Notes: generated by a model not told the origin, from the sequence alone. Positions 25,550-34,608 are shown, numbered from the stretch's first letter. The stretch is 64,000 bases of DNA from Acuticoccus yangtzensis (GCF_001927245.1 NZ_MJUX01000008.1:1-64000), one strand, 5' to 3'. Numbers and translations: made by a program.

Positions 25550-26518
25550 TCAATCGGTCTCGAAGGCGCGGCCGCCGACGGCGCGGCGGGGCCGCCCGCC
25601 CGATGTCGGCAACGGGATGAACTCGGCCTCGTCGCCGGGGACGGTGTCGAAGCGGCCGGCCGCCCACTCCGCCTTCGCCGCTTCGATGCGCTCGCGCCGG
25701 GAGGAGACGAAGTTCCACCAGATGTAGCGCGGCCCCTCCATCGGCGCGCCTCCGAACAGCATGAAGCGGCTGTCGGCCTGGGCGGTTACGGTGATCGCAG
25801 CGCCCGTGCGCAGGATGAGCAGCGTCCCCTGCTCGCACCGTGCACCGTCGACGGCGAGTGCGCCGGTGAGGAGATAGAGGGCGCGCTCCTCCTGCGTGGC
25901 CTCGACCTCGAACCGCGCTCCGGCGGCAAGGGCGATGTCGGCGTAAAGCGTCTCGGACGCGGTCTTCAGCGGCGAGGTGACGCCGTGGATCGATCCGGCG
26001 ACGAGGCGCATGGTGAGGCCGCCGTCGCGCACCAGCGGCAGCTCGGCCTCGGCGTGATGGATGAAGGCCGGATCGCTCTCCTCCACCGCTTCGGGCAGCG
26101 CGACCCACGTTTGCAGGCCGAACAGCGTCTGGCCTTTCTTCTTGCGCTCGTCCCCGGTGCGCTCGGAATGGACGATACCTTTGCCTGCACGCATCCAATT
26201 CACGTCGCCGGGGCGGATCGTCATCTGCGTTCCGAGACTGTCGCGGTGGAGGATTTCGCCCTCCAACAGGTAGGTGACGGTGGCCAGATTGATGTGCGGG
26301 TGGGGCCGCACGTCGATCCCCTGGTCGGTGAGGAATTCTGCGGGTCCCATCTGGTCGAAGAAGATGAAGGGGCCGACCATCTGCCGCTCGACCGTCGGGA
26401 GGGCGCGGCGGACGGTCATCTCGCCGAGGTCGACGGCACGCGGGACGATGACGGTCTCGATCGCGGCGACGGACGCCGGGTCGCCGAGCACCGGATCGGG
26501 GCACGGGCTGAAGCTCAT
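25550..26518 (-). CDS. Pirin family cupin protein
   Basis: Bicupin of 322 residues. The N-terminal pirin domain has RPHPHINLATVTYLLEGE and HRDSLG, which supply the metal-binding histidines and glutamate of the family, and FFDQMGPAEF. The C-terminal pirin domain contains FMLFGGAPMEGPRYIWWNFVSS. Bacterial pirins can act as quercetin dioxygenase-like enzymes or as regulators of metabolic enzymes such as pyruvate dehydrogenase E1; the role here is unknown. Start at MSFSPCPD chosen for the near-perfect GAGGAGGT upstream; the upstream in-frame ATG has none. Downstream of the GGDEF gene on the same strand. Confidence 0.92.
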   Translation of the reverse strand: MSFSPCPDPVLGDPASVAAIETVIVPRAVDLGEMTVRRALPTVERQMVGPFIFFDQMGPAEFLTDQGIDVRPHPHINLATVTYLLEGEILHRDSLGTQMTIRPGDVNWMRAGKGIVHSERTGDERKKKGQTLFGLQTWVALPEAVEESDPAFIHHAEAELPLVRDGGLTMRLVAGSIHGVTSPLKTASETLYADIALAAGARFEVEATQEERALYLLTGALAVDGARCEQGTLLILRTGAAITVTAQADSRFMLFGGAPMEGPRYIWWNFVSSRRERIEAAKAEWAAGRFDTVPGDEAEFIPLPTSGGRPRRAVGGRAFETD

Positions 26519-26633
26519 CGTGTTCACCTCCTCACCGGGCGCGATGGGTGCGCCCTCGCTCAGCGAGACTATGCACACCTCGCCCGGCGAAGGCGAGCGC
26601 CCGGACCGGGTCGCGATCGTCGATCTTTGGCCG

Positions 26634-27836
26634 TCAGGCGAAGAGATCCGTTCTTTTGTTGAGCAGCCGAAAATCGCGCAGGCGCGCCTTGATGGCGCTG
26701 CTGGTGTCGCGCGACGAGAGGCGCGAGAGGATTTCGCCCGCTTCCTGCGAGGCGTCGATCTCGCCCGGCCGAGAGCGGATCGGGCGCACGCGCGGCAAGG
26801 CGAGGGCCTCTTCGGGAGGCGCCGAGCCGCGCTCCGCCGGGGTTCGCCCTGCGATGATGACGCAGTCGCGTCCCGCTTGCTTGGCCTGGTAGAGGGCGAC
26901 GTCGGCGCACTTCAGCGTCTCGGTGATGACGGCGCCGGGTGCGGCCGGATCGTCCCCCGCGGGCGGCAGTTGGGCGACACCGGCGCTGGCGGTGACACGC
27001 AGACCGGGCGCCTCGGCAAAGACGGCGGCGCCGAGGGCGTCACGGTAGCGGTCGATCGCGGTTGCGGCTTCGTCCACCGTGCGGCCGGGGAAGAGGAGGG
27101 CGAATTCCTCTCCGCCCAAGCGCCCGGCGTGGGCGGAGGGACCGAAGGTCTCGCCGAACAAGCGGGCCGCCGTCTTCAGCACGTCGTCTCCGGCGACGTG
27201 ACCGAAGGTGTCGTTGACGGATTTGAAGTGATCGAGGTCGAGGATGGCGAGGCTGACCGGGGCGCCGCTGTCCGTTTTGGTCTGCAACGAGGCGGCGAGG
27301 TCGATGAACGCGGTGCGGCTGAGGAGGCGGGTCAGTCCGTCCAGCATGGCCGTCATCTTCAGCTCGAGCTCGTTCTCCACGCAGCGGGCGAGCTCGCCCA
27401 GCAAGCGCAGCTCGGCGGTCGAGAAGTCGCGCGGCCTCACGTCCATGCCGCACAGCGTGCCGACCTGGTAGCCCTCCATCGTGACGAGCGGCACACCGAC
27501 ATAGGCGCGGATATGAGGCTCGCCGAGCACGTAGACATTGTTGGTGAAGGGCGGCTCCAACCGCGCGTCGTTCACCACGGTCGGCTCGCGCCGCTGGATG
27601 GTGGTGGTGCAGAAGGAATCGGCACGCCGGGTCGAGGCGACGTCCATGCCTTCGGGCGCCTTGAACCACTGGGTGTCCGCGTCGATCAGGCTGACGGCGG
27701 CCATCGGCAGGTCGAGAGCGGTGCGCACGACTTGGGTAATGTGACGGAAGTTCGTCTCTTCCTTGCTGTTGACGACGGCGAGCCGGGACAGGCAGGCGAG
27801 GCGTCCGGCCTCATCATTCAGCTTGCTGTCACGCAT
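26634..27836 (-). CDS. GAF-GGDEF diguanylate cyclase
   Basis: Cyclic-di-GMP synthase of 400 residues. An N-terminal GAF sensor domain (about 20-155) with TQWFKAPEGMDV and the GVPL core precedes a GGDEF domain (about 165-345) with the catalytic loop GGEEF (241-245), so it should be active. I see no RxxD inhibitory site before the GGEEF loop. The C-terminus adds about 55 residues, basic and Ser/Arg-rich. Soluble, no membrane span. The ATG at 27836 has AAAGGAG six bases upstream; an in-frame TTG two codons earlier is less likely. Pirin follows 115 bp downstream. Confidence 0.92.
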   Translation of the reverse strand: MRDSKLNDEAGRLACLSRLAVVNSKEETNFRHITQVVRTALDLPMAAVSLIDADTQWFKAPEGMDVASTRRADSFCTTTIQRREPTVVNDARLEPPFTNNVYVLGEPHIRAYVGVPLVTMEGYQVGTLCGMDVRPRDFSTAELRLLGELARCVENELELKMTAMLDGLTRLLSRTAFIDLAASLQTKTDSGAPVSLAILDLDHFKSVNDTFGHVAGDDVLKTAARLFGETFGPSAHAGRLGGEEFALLFPGRTVDEAATAIDRYRDALGAAVFAEAPGLRVTASAGVAQLPPAGDDPAAPGAVITETLKCADVALYQAKQAGRDCVIIAGRTPAERGSAPPEEALALPRVRPIRSRPGEIDASQEAGEILSRLSSRDTSSAIKARLRDFRLLNKRTDLFA

Positions 27837-28098
27837 GGGCAACTCCTTTGGCGGCCCGTCGCGCTGGGGGCCACCGCCTCTACTCGATCTTTATATATCA
27901 AAACTAAGGCCGCACGATGATCCTGAAGTTGTTTCAACCTGCCCAGCGGTGAGCGCATGGACGATGAGCGGTGGACGGTGCGCGCTGCCTTCCGCCCGAC
28001 AGACCCGCGGATCCCGGCGACGGAGCACCGGCACACGCTTTGTCCCAAAGTGAGGCTTGCGCGAACTCCGAACCAGGCGTATGTGCGGCGGCGGGACA

Positions 28099-28135
28099 CC
28101 CTTCCCCAACGAAGGGCGCCTATCTGAGAGGATAG
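28099..28135 (+). ncRNA. serC leader RNA motif (two adjacent hairpins)
   Basis: Just before serC are two hairpins: CCCTT/AAGGG (28099-28103, 28112-28116) and CTATC/GATAG (28120-28124, 28131-28135). The loop and 3' arm of the second contain the ribosome binding site GAGAGGA (28126-28132), six or seven bases before the ATG, so folding would hide it. This matches the layout of the serC motif described for alphaproteobacteria (paired hairpins at the serC start, ligand unproven). I recognise the architecture; I could not score it against the family model. Confidence 0.55.
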
Positions 28136-28141
28136 CTACAA

Positions 28142-29311
28142 ATGAGCACCGCTGCCATGCCCGCGCGCAAGCCGGGCAATCCCTGTTTCTCGTCCGGTCC
28201 CTGCGCCAAGCGCCCCGGTTGGACCGTCGACGCTCTGGCCGACGCCGCCCTCGGGCGCTCGCACCGCTCCAAGATCGGCAAAGCCAAGCTGGCCGACGTG
28301 ATCGACCGCACCCGCGCCCTCCTCGGCGTGCCGGCGGACTACCGCATCGGCATCGTCCCCGCGTCCGACACAGGCGCCGTGGAGATGGCGATGTGGTCGC
28401 TGCTCGGCGCCCGCCCGGTCACCATGCTCGCCTGGGAATCCTTCGGCGAAGGCTGGGTGACGGACGTCAACAAGCAGCTCAAGCTGGGTGCCACCGTCAT
28501 CACCGCCCCCTATGGCGAGCTGCCGGACCTGACGAAGGTCGACTTCGACACCGACGTCGTCTTCACCTGGAACGGCACCACCTCCGGCGTGCGCGTCCCG
28601 AACGGTGACGTGATCCCGGCGGACCGAGCCGGCCTCACCATCTGCGACGCCACCTCCGCCGCCTTCGCCCAGGCCCTCCCCTGGGACAAGCTCGACGTCG
28701 TCACCTTCTCCTGGCAGAAGGCGCTCGGCGGCGAGGCGGCACACGGCATCCTGATCCTGTCGCCCCGCGCGGTGGAGCGGCTGGAGAGCTACACCCCCGC
28801 CTGGCCGCTGCCGAAGCTCTTCCGCATGACCAAGGGCGGCAAGCTCAACGAAGGCATCTTCAAGGGCGAGACGATCAACACGCCCTCCATGCTCGCCGTG
28901 GAAGACGCGCTGGATGCGCTGAAGTGGGCCGGTTCGCTGCCGGAGACCCTGGCCGACCGCTCCGACCGCAACCTCGCCGCGCTGACGGCGTGGGTCGAGC
29001 GCACGCAGTGGGTGGACTTCCTCGCCGTCGACCCCGCCACCCGCTCCAACACCTCGGTGTGCCTGAAGATCGTCGACCCCGCGGTCGCCGGTGCGCCGGA
29101 GGCCGAGCAGGCCGCCTTCGCCAAGGCGCTTGCGGCCAAGCTGGAGAAAGAGGGCGTCGCGCTCGACATCGGCGCGTACCGCGATGCGCCTCCGGGTCTG
29201 CGCATCTGGGCCGGCGGCACGGTGGAGACGGCCGACCTCGAAGCGCTGACCGAATGGCTCGACTGGGCCTTCGCCGGCCTCGACAAGCCGGTCGCCGAGG
29301 CCGCCGAGTAA
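28142..29311 (+). CDS. serC: Phosphoserine aminotransferase
   Basis: PLP enzyme converting 3-phosphohydroxypyruvate and glutamate to phosphoserine. The 389-residue protein is the alphaproteobacterial form: [31 protein letters not shown], a long Thr/Asn segment [13 protein letters not shown] and the PLP lysine Lys193 in [10 protein letters not shown]-terminal [17 protein letters not shown] is also typical. ATG placement fits the overlapping hairpin-SD arrangement of the leader. The gene lies upstream of serA, joining two steps of serine synthesis; the 308 bp spacer suggests serA has its own signals. Confidence 0.95.
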   Translation: MSTAAMPARKPGNPCFSSGPCAKRPGWTVDALADAALGRSHRSKIGKAKLADVIDRTRALLGVPADYRIGIVPASDTGAVEMAMWSLLGARPVTMLAWESFGEGWVTDVNKQLKLGATVITAPYGELPDLTKVDFDTDVVFTWNGTTSGVRVPNGDVIPADRAGLTICDATSAAFAQALPWDKLDVVTFSWQKALGGEAAHGILILSPRAVERLESYTPAWPLPKLFRMTKGGKLNEGIFKGETINTPSMLAVEDALDALKWAGSLPETLADRSDRNLAALTAWVERTQWVDFLAVDPATRSNTSVCLKIVDPAVAGAPEAEQAAFAKALAAKLEKEGVALDIGAYRDAPPGLRIWAGGTVETADLEALTEWLDWAFAGLDKPVAEAAE

Positions 29312-29619
29312 GAGCCGCCGAATAAGCCGTCTCGCCTCGGCCTGCCGGATCATGGCCGGGTCAAGGGCGGCGCGCAGCGCCGGGCGAAGCCTTCACCCTT
29401 GATGCGGACAGGATCCGGCCACGCTGAGCATGGGGATTGAGGACAGACGGAGCGCGCAGCGCGCAGACTGACCTCAACCCCTGCCAGGTGGCGAACCGGA
29501 GAGGAGCGCGAGGAGGGGAACCCCTCCTCGCCCGCGCACCGCGCGCCCAGACATCATTTTCGGCGCACCGCGCCGTCCGAACCTTCACACCGCAGCGCAC
29601 CCGCGCGGGAGACATCGTC
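29312..29619. other. serC-serA intergenic spacer
   Basis: 308 bases without a gene. The content is the stem-loop chain described at 29354-29531, two copies of GCGCACCGCGC (29534-29544 and 29563-29573 approximately) and GGGAGAC before the serA ATG. Open frames crossing it are arginine-rich and lack start signals. Confidence 0.55.
29354..29531 (+). promoter_or_regulatory. Chain of stem-loops in the serC-serA spacer
   Basis: Three inverted-repeat structures in series. First: GGCCGG (29354-29359) with CCGGCC (29415-29420) outside TCAAGGG (29361-29367) with CCCTTGA (29396-29402), which encloses CGGCGC/GCGCCG (29368-29373, 29377-29382) and GGC/GCC (29383-29385, 29389-29391), a junction-like fold. 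Second: TTGAGG (29437-29442) with CCTCAA (29472-29477), extendable by GGGG/CCCC. Third: an 11 bp perfect palindrome GCGAGGAGGGG/CCCCTCCTCGC (29508-29518, 29521-29531). No coding sense in frame with serC. The spacer then shows GCGCACCGCGC twice and the serA ribosome binding site. Confidence 0.5.
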
Positions 29620-31251
29620 ATGCAGCAGACCGTCGCCAACACCGACACCGCCACCCCGGCCAAGACGAAGCCGGTCGTCCTCATCTCCGACGCCTTGTCG
29701 GACGCCGCCGTGCAGATCTTCAGGGATCGCGGCGTGGACGTGATCTTCGAGCCCGACCTCGGCAAGGACAAAGAGGCGCTGCTGAAGCGCGTCGCCACGG
29801 TGGACGGCCTCGCCATCCGCTCGGCCACCAAGGTCACCGACAAGGTCCTCGAGGCCGCCAAGAACCTGAAGGTCATCGGCCGCGCGGGCATCGGCGTCGA
29901 CAATGTCGACATCCCGGCCGCCAGCCGCGCCGGCGTCATCGTGATGAACACGCCCTTCGGCAACTCCATCACCACCGCCGAGCACGCGATCGCGATGATG
30001 TTCGCCGTCGCCCGCCAAATCCCCGCCGCCGACGCCTCCACCCAGGCCGGCAAGTGGGAGAAGAACCGCTTCATGGGCACCGAGCTGACGGGCAAGACGC
30101 TCGGCATCATCGGCTGCGGCAACATCGGCTCGATCGTGGCGGCCCGCGGCATCGGCCTTCGCATGCGGGTCATCGCCTTCGACCCGTTCCTGACCACCGA
30201 GCGGGCGGCCGAGATCGGCGTCGAGAAGGTGGAGCTCGACGAGCTTTTCGCGCGTGCCGACGTTCTGACGCTGCACACCCCGCTCACCGAGAAGACCAAG
30301 AACGTCGTGTCGCGCGAGCGCATCTTCGCCATGAAGAAGGGCGCGATCATCATCAACTGCGCCCGCGGCGGGCTGGTCGACGAGGCGGCGCTGCGCGAGG
30401 CGCTGGACGCCGGGCACCTCGCGGGAGCCGGTGTCGACGTCTTCTCCGAGGAGCCGGCGAAGGAGAACGTCCTCTTCGGCGCGCCCAACCTCGTGTGCAC
30501 GCCGCATCTCGGCGCCGCGACGTCGGAGGCGCAGGAGAACGTGGCGCTCCAGGTGGCCGAGCAGATGGCCGACTACCTGTTGCGCGGCGCGGTCTCCAAC
30601 GCGCTCAACATGCCGTCGATCACCGCCGAAGAGGCGCCGATCCTCACCCCCTTCGTGACGCTCGCCGAGCGGCTCGGCTCGTTCGCGGGCCAGCTCACCC
30701 AGTCGGGCATCAAGGGCGTGAAGATCGAGTATGAGGGCGAGGTCGCCGAGCTGAACCTGAAGGCGTTGACCGCCGCGGCGGTGACAGGGCTGATGCGCCC
30801 GTTGCTGCAGGACGTGAACATGGTGTCCGCGCCGACGATCGCGAAGGACCGCGGCATCACGGTGGAGGAGACCCGCCGGGCGCAGCAGGGCGCGTACGAG
30901 AACTATATCCGCCTCACCGTCACCACCGAGAACCAGACGCGTTCGGTGGCGGGCACGGTCTTCTCGGACGGCAAGCCGCGCATCATCCAGGTGAAGGGCA
31001 TCAACCTCGACGCCGACTTCGCGCCGCACATGATCTACGTGACGAACGAGGACAAGCCGGGCTTCATCGGCTCCATCGGTATGGCGCTGGGCGAGGCTGG
31101 CGTGAACATCGCCAACTTCACGCTGGGCCGCAAGGAGCAGGGCGGCGAGGCGATCTGCCTGATCGAGGTGGACGGCGCGCCGTCGGCGGAGGTGCTCGCC
31201 AAGGTGCAGGCGTTGCCGCTGGTGACGCAGGCCAAGGGCCTCAACTTCTGA
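29620..31251 (+). CDS. serA: D-3-phosphoglycerate dehydrogenase (long form)
   Basis: NAD-dependent first enzyme of serine synthesis. The 543-residue protein is the type with an allosteric substrate-binding domain and a C-terminal ACT domain. Seen: GRAGIGVDNVDIPAA, the nucleotide fold GCGNIGS, catalytic residues within CARGGLVDE, the EEP segment and TPHLGAATSEAQ (active-site His), and an ACT domain (about 470-543) with DKPGFIGSIGMALGEAGVNI. The first 17 residues (MQQTVANTDTATPAKTK) are an unstructured extension. ATG 29620 has GGGAG upstream; the open frame before it is the structured spacer. A rho-independent terminator follows at 31278. Confidence 0.96.
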   Translation: MQQTVANTDTATPAKTKPVVLISDALSDAAVQIFRDRGVDVIFEPDLGKDKEALLKRVATVDGLAIRSATKVTDKVLEAAKNLKVIGRAGIGVDNVDIPAASRAGVIVMNTPFGNSITTAEHAIAMMFAVARQIPAADASTQAGKWEKNRFMGTELTGKTLGIIGCGNIGSIVAARGIGLRMRVIAFDPFLTTERAAEIGVEKVELDELFARADVLTLHTPLTEKTKNVVSRERIFAMKKGAIIINCARGGLVDEAALREALDAGHLAGAGVDVFSEEPAKENVLFGAPNLVCTPHLGAATSEAQENVALQVAEQMADYLLRGAVSNALNMPSITAEEAPILTPFVTLAERLGSFAGQLTQSGIKGVKIEYEGEVAELNLKALTAAAVTGLMRPLLQDVNMVSAPTIAKDRGITVEETRRAQQGAYENYIRLTVTTENQTRSVAGTVFSDGKPRIIQVKGINLDADFAPHMIYVTNEDKPGFIGSIGMALGEAGVNIANFTLGRKEQGGEAICLIEVDGAPSAEVLAKVQALPLVTQAKGLNF

Positions 31252-31277
31252 CCATTACCGCTGCGGTGTGACGTGAA

Positions 31278-31303
31278 AGGGTCGGCATTGCCGGCCCTTT
31301 TTT
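31278..31303 (+). terminator. Rho-independent terminator of serA
   Basis: AGGGTCGGC (31278-31286) pairs with GCCGGCCCT (31290-31298), one T-G pair, three-base loop, followed by a run of six T. Starts 26 bases after the serA stop. Confidence 0.8.
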
Positions 31304-31358
31304 CATCCGCGGACCGCTGCATTGCAGCGCGAGCGGCGCGCCCCATATCTCGCGCATC

Positions 31359-31706
31359 ATGAACGATCACACCGCCATCACCCTGACGCCCGAGGACCGC
31401 GCCGCCATCGAGCGCTATTTGGACGAGAAGGGCCCCAGTCTGCCGGTCGCCTACCTGTTCTGGTTCTTCATCGGCATCCTGTCGGCGCACCGCTTCTATC
31501 TGAACCGCAAGGCGTCGGCGATCGTGCAGATCCTGCTGATCCTCGTCGTCGTCGGGATCGTGTGGTGGGTGATCGACGCCTTTTTGATCCCCGGCATGGT
31601 CGCCTCGGAGCGGGCGGCGCTGCGGCGCCATCTCACCGGCGCTGCGATCGAGGCGCGCGGGCGCGGCCGGGCCTTCGATCCCGCCCGCGCCGCCCGGAAC
31701 CGCTGA
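31359..31706 (+). CDS. TM2 domain-containing membrane protein
   Basis: Small protein of 115 residues with a TM2 domain: SLPVAYLFWFFIGILSAHRFYL (first span with the G-x-HRFYL turn) and KASAIVQILLILVVVGIVWWVIDAFLIPGM (second span). The TM2 signature of two short helices with a GxHRFY link is clear; function in bacteria is unknown. An N-terminal 25-residue soluble part and a basic C-terminal tail flank the domain. No strong ribosome binding site is seen before the ATG. The stop codon lies in the first unit of the 17 bp array. Convergent with the coiled-coil gene. Confidence 0.8.
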   Translation: MNDHTAITLTPEDRAAIERYLDEKGPSLPVAYLFWFFIGILSAHRFYLNRKASAIVQILLILVVVGIVWWVIDAFLIPGMVASERAALRRHLTGAAIEARGRGRAFDPARAARNR

Positions 31707-31795
31707 GCCCCCGGAAACGCTAAGGCCCCGGACCCGGTCAGGCCATGGACTTGGCGAGGCCCTGGACTCGGTAAGCCCCTGATCCCGCTGACCCC
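31694..31795. repeat. 17 bp degenerate tandem array over the TM2 stop codon
   Basis: Six consecutive 17 bp units start at 31694, 31711, 31728, 31745, 31762 and 31779, with a partial seventh. The common pattern is CCGGAnnCGgTnAGGCC; units 2-4 share GGAC, GG and AGGCC at fixed positions. The first unit contains the last codons and stop (TGA, 31704-31706) of the TM2 gene, so the array grew from the gene end into the convergent gap. Confidence 0.65.
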
Positions 31796-31815
31796 GGAGC
31801 CGGCAGGCATGAAAA

Positions 31816-31839
31816 AGGCGGCGGGTCGCCCCGCCGCCT
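31816..31839 (-). terminator. Terminator for the coiled-coil protein gene
   Basis: AGGCGGCGGG (31816-31825) pairs perfectly with CCCGCCGCCT (31830-31839). On the minus strand it is followed by TTTTT (complement of 31812-31816). It starts 28 bases past the stop of the 31867-33390 gene and may also act on plus-strand transcripts. Confidence 0.8.
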
Positions 31840-31866
31840 CGTTTCGTGCGCGGTGTCGCCGCCGCG

Positions 31867-33390
31867 TCAGCGACGGTCCAGCGTCTGCCCATTCAGTGCG
31901 GCGCACGACCCTTGATAGGTGGACAGCGTGAGCTTGCCCTCGGCCAGGTCGGCGCGGCAGGTCATGGGGAAGCTCGCCGCCGCCTCCCCTTCCACGCCGG
32001 ACAGACGCAGGCGCGCCCCGTCATAGGAGAAGGCGCCCTCGACGGTGAGCCCGTTCGTCACCGCGAGCTCGAAGCGCTCGCCGTCGAAGGTCGCGGCCAT
32101 CTGGTCGTTGGAGAAGGCGCCCGCCAGCTTGATGTCGTCGCCGCTCGCGTCGGCGGTCCCTGCCGCAGCCGTGTCGGTCTCCGCCTCGGTCTCGACCGCG
32201 GTCCGCTCCTGCGTGGCAGGCTCGGTGGTTTCGGGGGCGGTCTGCGCCGGCGCGGCTTCCGCCGGGGCGGGAGCGGCTTCGGTCGCGGCCTCTGCGGCCT
32301 CGCGGGCCGATTCCAGCTCGCTCGCCAGCGCGGCGATCTCTGCTTCCAGCTCGGCCTGGCGGCTGGCGGCGGCGTCGGCCGCCTCGCGCAGGCGCTGGTT
32401 CTCGGCGCCCAGCGCGTCGTTGTCGGCGGCCAGGCGGTCGTTCTCGCCCGCCAGGGTCTCCACCTCGGCGCTCAGCGCGTCACGGCGCTCGCTCAGGGTC
32501 GCGACTTCACCCTCCAGGCTCTGCTGGCGGGCCTGGGCGGCGGCCGCCTCTTCCTGCAGCGAGGCGTTCTGGGCGCGCAGATCCTCCACAGCGGCGTTGA
32601 GGCTGTCTCGCGTCTCGGTCAGCGCGGCGACGTCCTCGGTCAGGCGCGCCTGACGGCCTTCGGCGGCCTCCACTTCGGCCTGGGCCGCGCTCAGCGCCTC
32701 GCGGGTCGCCTCGACGTCGGCGCTCAGCGCCTCGTTCTGCTCGGTCAGTCCGGCGACGGCGGCTTCCAGGTCGCTGCGCGCCGCCGTCAGCTCTTCCACG
32801 TCGCCGCGGATCGTCTCCAGGCTGGCGCGCACGTCCTCGGCCTCCACCTGGCGGCTCGACAACAACTCCTCGGCCTCGGCCACACTGGCGGTCAGCGCGT
32901 CGTTGCGGGTGCGCAGCTCGCCGACATTGCCCTCCAGGTTGGTGCGGCTCTCCTCCAGCGCGGCCAGCTCCTCGCGGGTGGCCTCGGCGCGGGCGCGGGC
33001 GGCTTCGGCGGCCTCCGTGGCGGCGGCGAGCTCGTTGTTCACCGATTCGACGCGGGCCGCGGCCGCCTCCTGCTCCTCGGTCAGTTGGGCGATCTCGCCG
33101 GCGATGGCGTCACGCTCGGCCGCGGCTTCGGCGGCGGCCTGCTCGGCGGCCTGCTGTGCGGCCCGCGCCTCCTCGAGCCCGGCATTCACGTCTTCCAGCG
33201 ACCCGCTGGCCGTGGACAGGGCGTTGAACTGGTCGCGCAGGGCCGCCTCGGCGCCGGCCACCTGGTCGAGCTGGGTGCGCAACTCGGCCTGCCGCCGCGT
33301 CTTTTGCAAGTAGAAGGTCGACGCCGCGGCCACGGCGATGATTGCGATCACCGATACGACGATGAACAGCGGTTGGCGCAAGACGTTCAT
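31867..33390 (-). CDS. Membrane-anchored long coiled-coil protein
   Basis: Protein of 507 residues. A single N-terminal span (about 8-26, FIVVSVIAIIAVAAASTFYL) is followed by a very long Ala/Glu/Arg-rich coiled coil (about 30-365) with heptad-like repeats of AALTETRDSL and EEAAAAQARQ type, then a Glu/Thr/Ala-rich linker and a small C-terminal domain (about 420-507) with two cysteines (TCRADL and GSCAAL) that may form a disulfide if periplasmic. The topology suggests a periplasmic coil anchored in the inner membrane, perhaps an envelope scaffold. I do not recognise a specific family. ATG 33390 has GGAGAG upstream. Confidence 0.8.
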   Translation of the reverse strand: MNVLRQPLFIVVSVIAIIAVAAASTFYLQKTRRQAELRTQLDQVAGAEAALRDQFNALSTASGSLEDVNAGLEEARAAQQAAEQAAAEAAAERDAIAGEIAQLTEEQEAAAARVESVNNELAAATEAAEAARARAEATREELAALEESRTNLEGNVGELRTRNDALTASVAEAEELLSSRQVEAEDVRASLETIRGDVEELTAARSDLEAAVAGLTEQNEALSADVEATREALSAAQAEVEAAEGRQARLTEDVAALTETRDSLNAAVEDLRAQNASLQEEAAAAQARQQSLEGEVATLSERRDALSAEVETLAGENDRLAADNDALGAENQRLREAADAAASRQAELEAEIAALASELESAREAAEAATEAAPAPAEAAPAQTAPETTEPATQERTAVETEAETDTAAAGTADASGDDIKLAGAFSNDQMAATFDGERFELAVTNGLTVEGAFSYDGARLRLSGVEGEAAASFPMTCRADLAEGKLTLSTYQGSCAALNGQTLDRR

Positions 33391-33482
33391 GGTGCTCTCC
33401 GATGCGGGCGTGCGGCCCATTGAGGGGGAACCTAACGGATCGGCCCCCCGTGTCAGCCCGATTCTTCACAGCCGCGTGACAT

Positions 33483-34394
33483 TTAACCAGCCCCCCTCGC
33501 CGCGGCGGGCCTGCGGCCGAGCTGCGCCGCCGCGATTCCGGCGATGATGATGGACCATCCGACGACGTGGTAGAGCTCGATCCTCTCGCCCAGCACGACG
33601 ACGGCCATGAGCGAGGCGAACACCGGGATGAGATGAAAGAAGGGGCTCGCCCGGTTGGCGCCGATCTGCGCCACCGCCTTGTTGAAAAACAGGTACGCGA
33701 TCACCGCGGCGAAGACCGACACATAAAGCGTCGCGCCCACCACGCCGGGCGTCACGCGGATCGTCGCCCCGAGGCCGAGCTCCAACGCCGTCGCCGGCAT
33801 CAGCGGGACGAGGCCGATCGCCACGGTGCCGATGAGGAAGGACATCGGGTGCACCGCAGGGCGCTCGCGCAGGTAGATGGTGTAGAGCGCCCAGATGAGT
33901 TGCGACGCCATGATCCACAGGTCGCCCGCGTTGAAGTGAAAGCTGGCGAGCAGCGAGAGGTCGCCGCGCGTCATCACCACGAGCGCGCCGACGGACGCGA
34001 GGACGATGCCTCCCGCCTGCGGCAGGGTCAGTCGGTCGCGGTAGACGATATAGGCCGTGACGGCGATGGTGACGGGGAATGTCGAGGAGAGCAGCGTCGC
34101 GTTGATGACGGACGTGAAGGACAGTCCGACATAGACACAGATATTGTAGAAGCCGATCGACAGACAGCCGAGCACGATCATGATGCGCCAGCGCGCGCGC
34201 AGCTCCGGCCAGTCCTCGACGACGTGTCGCCAGCCTATGGCGAGGAGGACCGCGAAGGCGATCAGCCAGCGCAGGGCGGTGAAGGTGACTGGCGGAACGT
34301 CCCCCGCGACGTAGCGTCCCGCCACCCAGTTGCCGGACCAGAAGAGCATCGTGAGCGTCATCAGGACGTAGGGCTGGTTGGCGACGGGGCTCAT
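33483..34394 (-). CDS. DMT superfamily transporter (two EamA domains)
   Basis: Inner-membrane exporter-like protein of 303 residues with ten predicted spans in two EamA repeats. The opening MTLTMLFWSGNWVAGRYVAG, RWLIAFAVLL, SSTFPVTIAVTAYIVYRDRL, and in the second half SFLIGTVAIGLVPLM, RASPFFHLIPVFASLMAVVVLGE match the family's characteristic motifs. Substrate unknown (amino acids, metabolites or drugs). Start at MSPVANQPYVL preferred for AAGGGGTGG just upstream; the longer open frame begins within purA. Divergent from purA (223 bp between starts). Confidence 0.9.
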   Translation of the reverse strand: MSPVANQPYVLMTLTMLFWSGNWVAGRYVAGDVPPVTFTALRWLIAFAVLLAIGWRHVVEDWPELRARWRIMIVLGCLSIGFYNICVYVGLSFTSVINATLLSSTFPVTIAVTAYIVYRDRLTLPQAGGIVLASVGALVVMTRGDLSLLASFHFNAGDLWIMASQLIWALYTIYLRERPAVHPMSFLIGTVAIGLVPLMPATALELGLGATIRVTPGVVGATLYVSVFAAVIAYLFFNKAVAQIGANRASPFFHLIPVFASLMAVVVLGERIELYHVVGWSIIIAGIAAAQLGRRPAAARGAG

Positions 34395-34608
34395 CCACCC
34401 CTTGTTGACGTCCTGTTTCACTGTGCTGGCGGTCCTATACGATACGAACTTGTTTGGCCCACACGCGGGAAGTGGCGTGAAGCGTCTTGCCGACACGCTG
34501 CCTTCTGGGCCACAAGCCCTAGGCCGCGCGTTGTGTCGCCCCGTGTCTGTGGCACGGGGACAAGCGTATCGCCAGTGCGGCACCTCCAGCCATAGGCGAA
34601 GGGAATGA

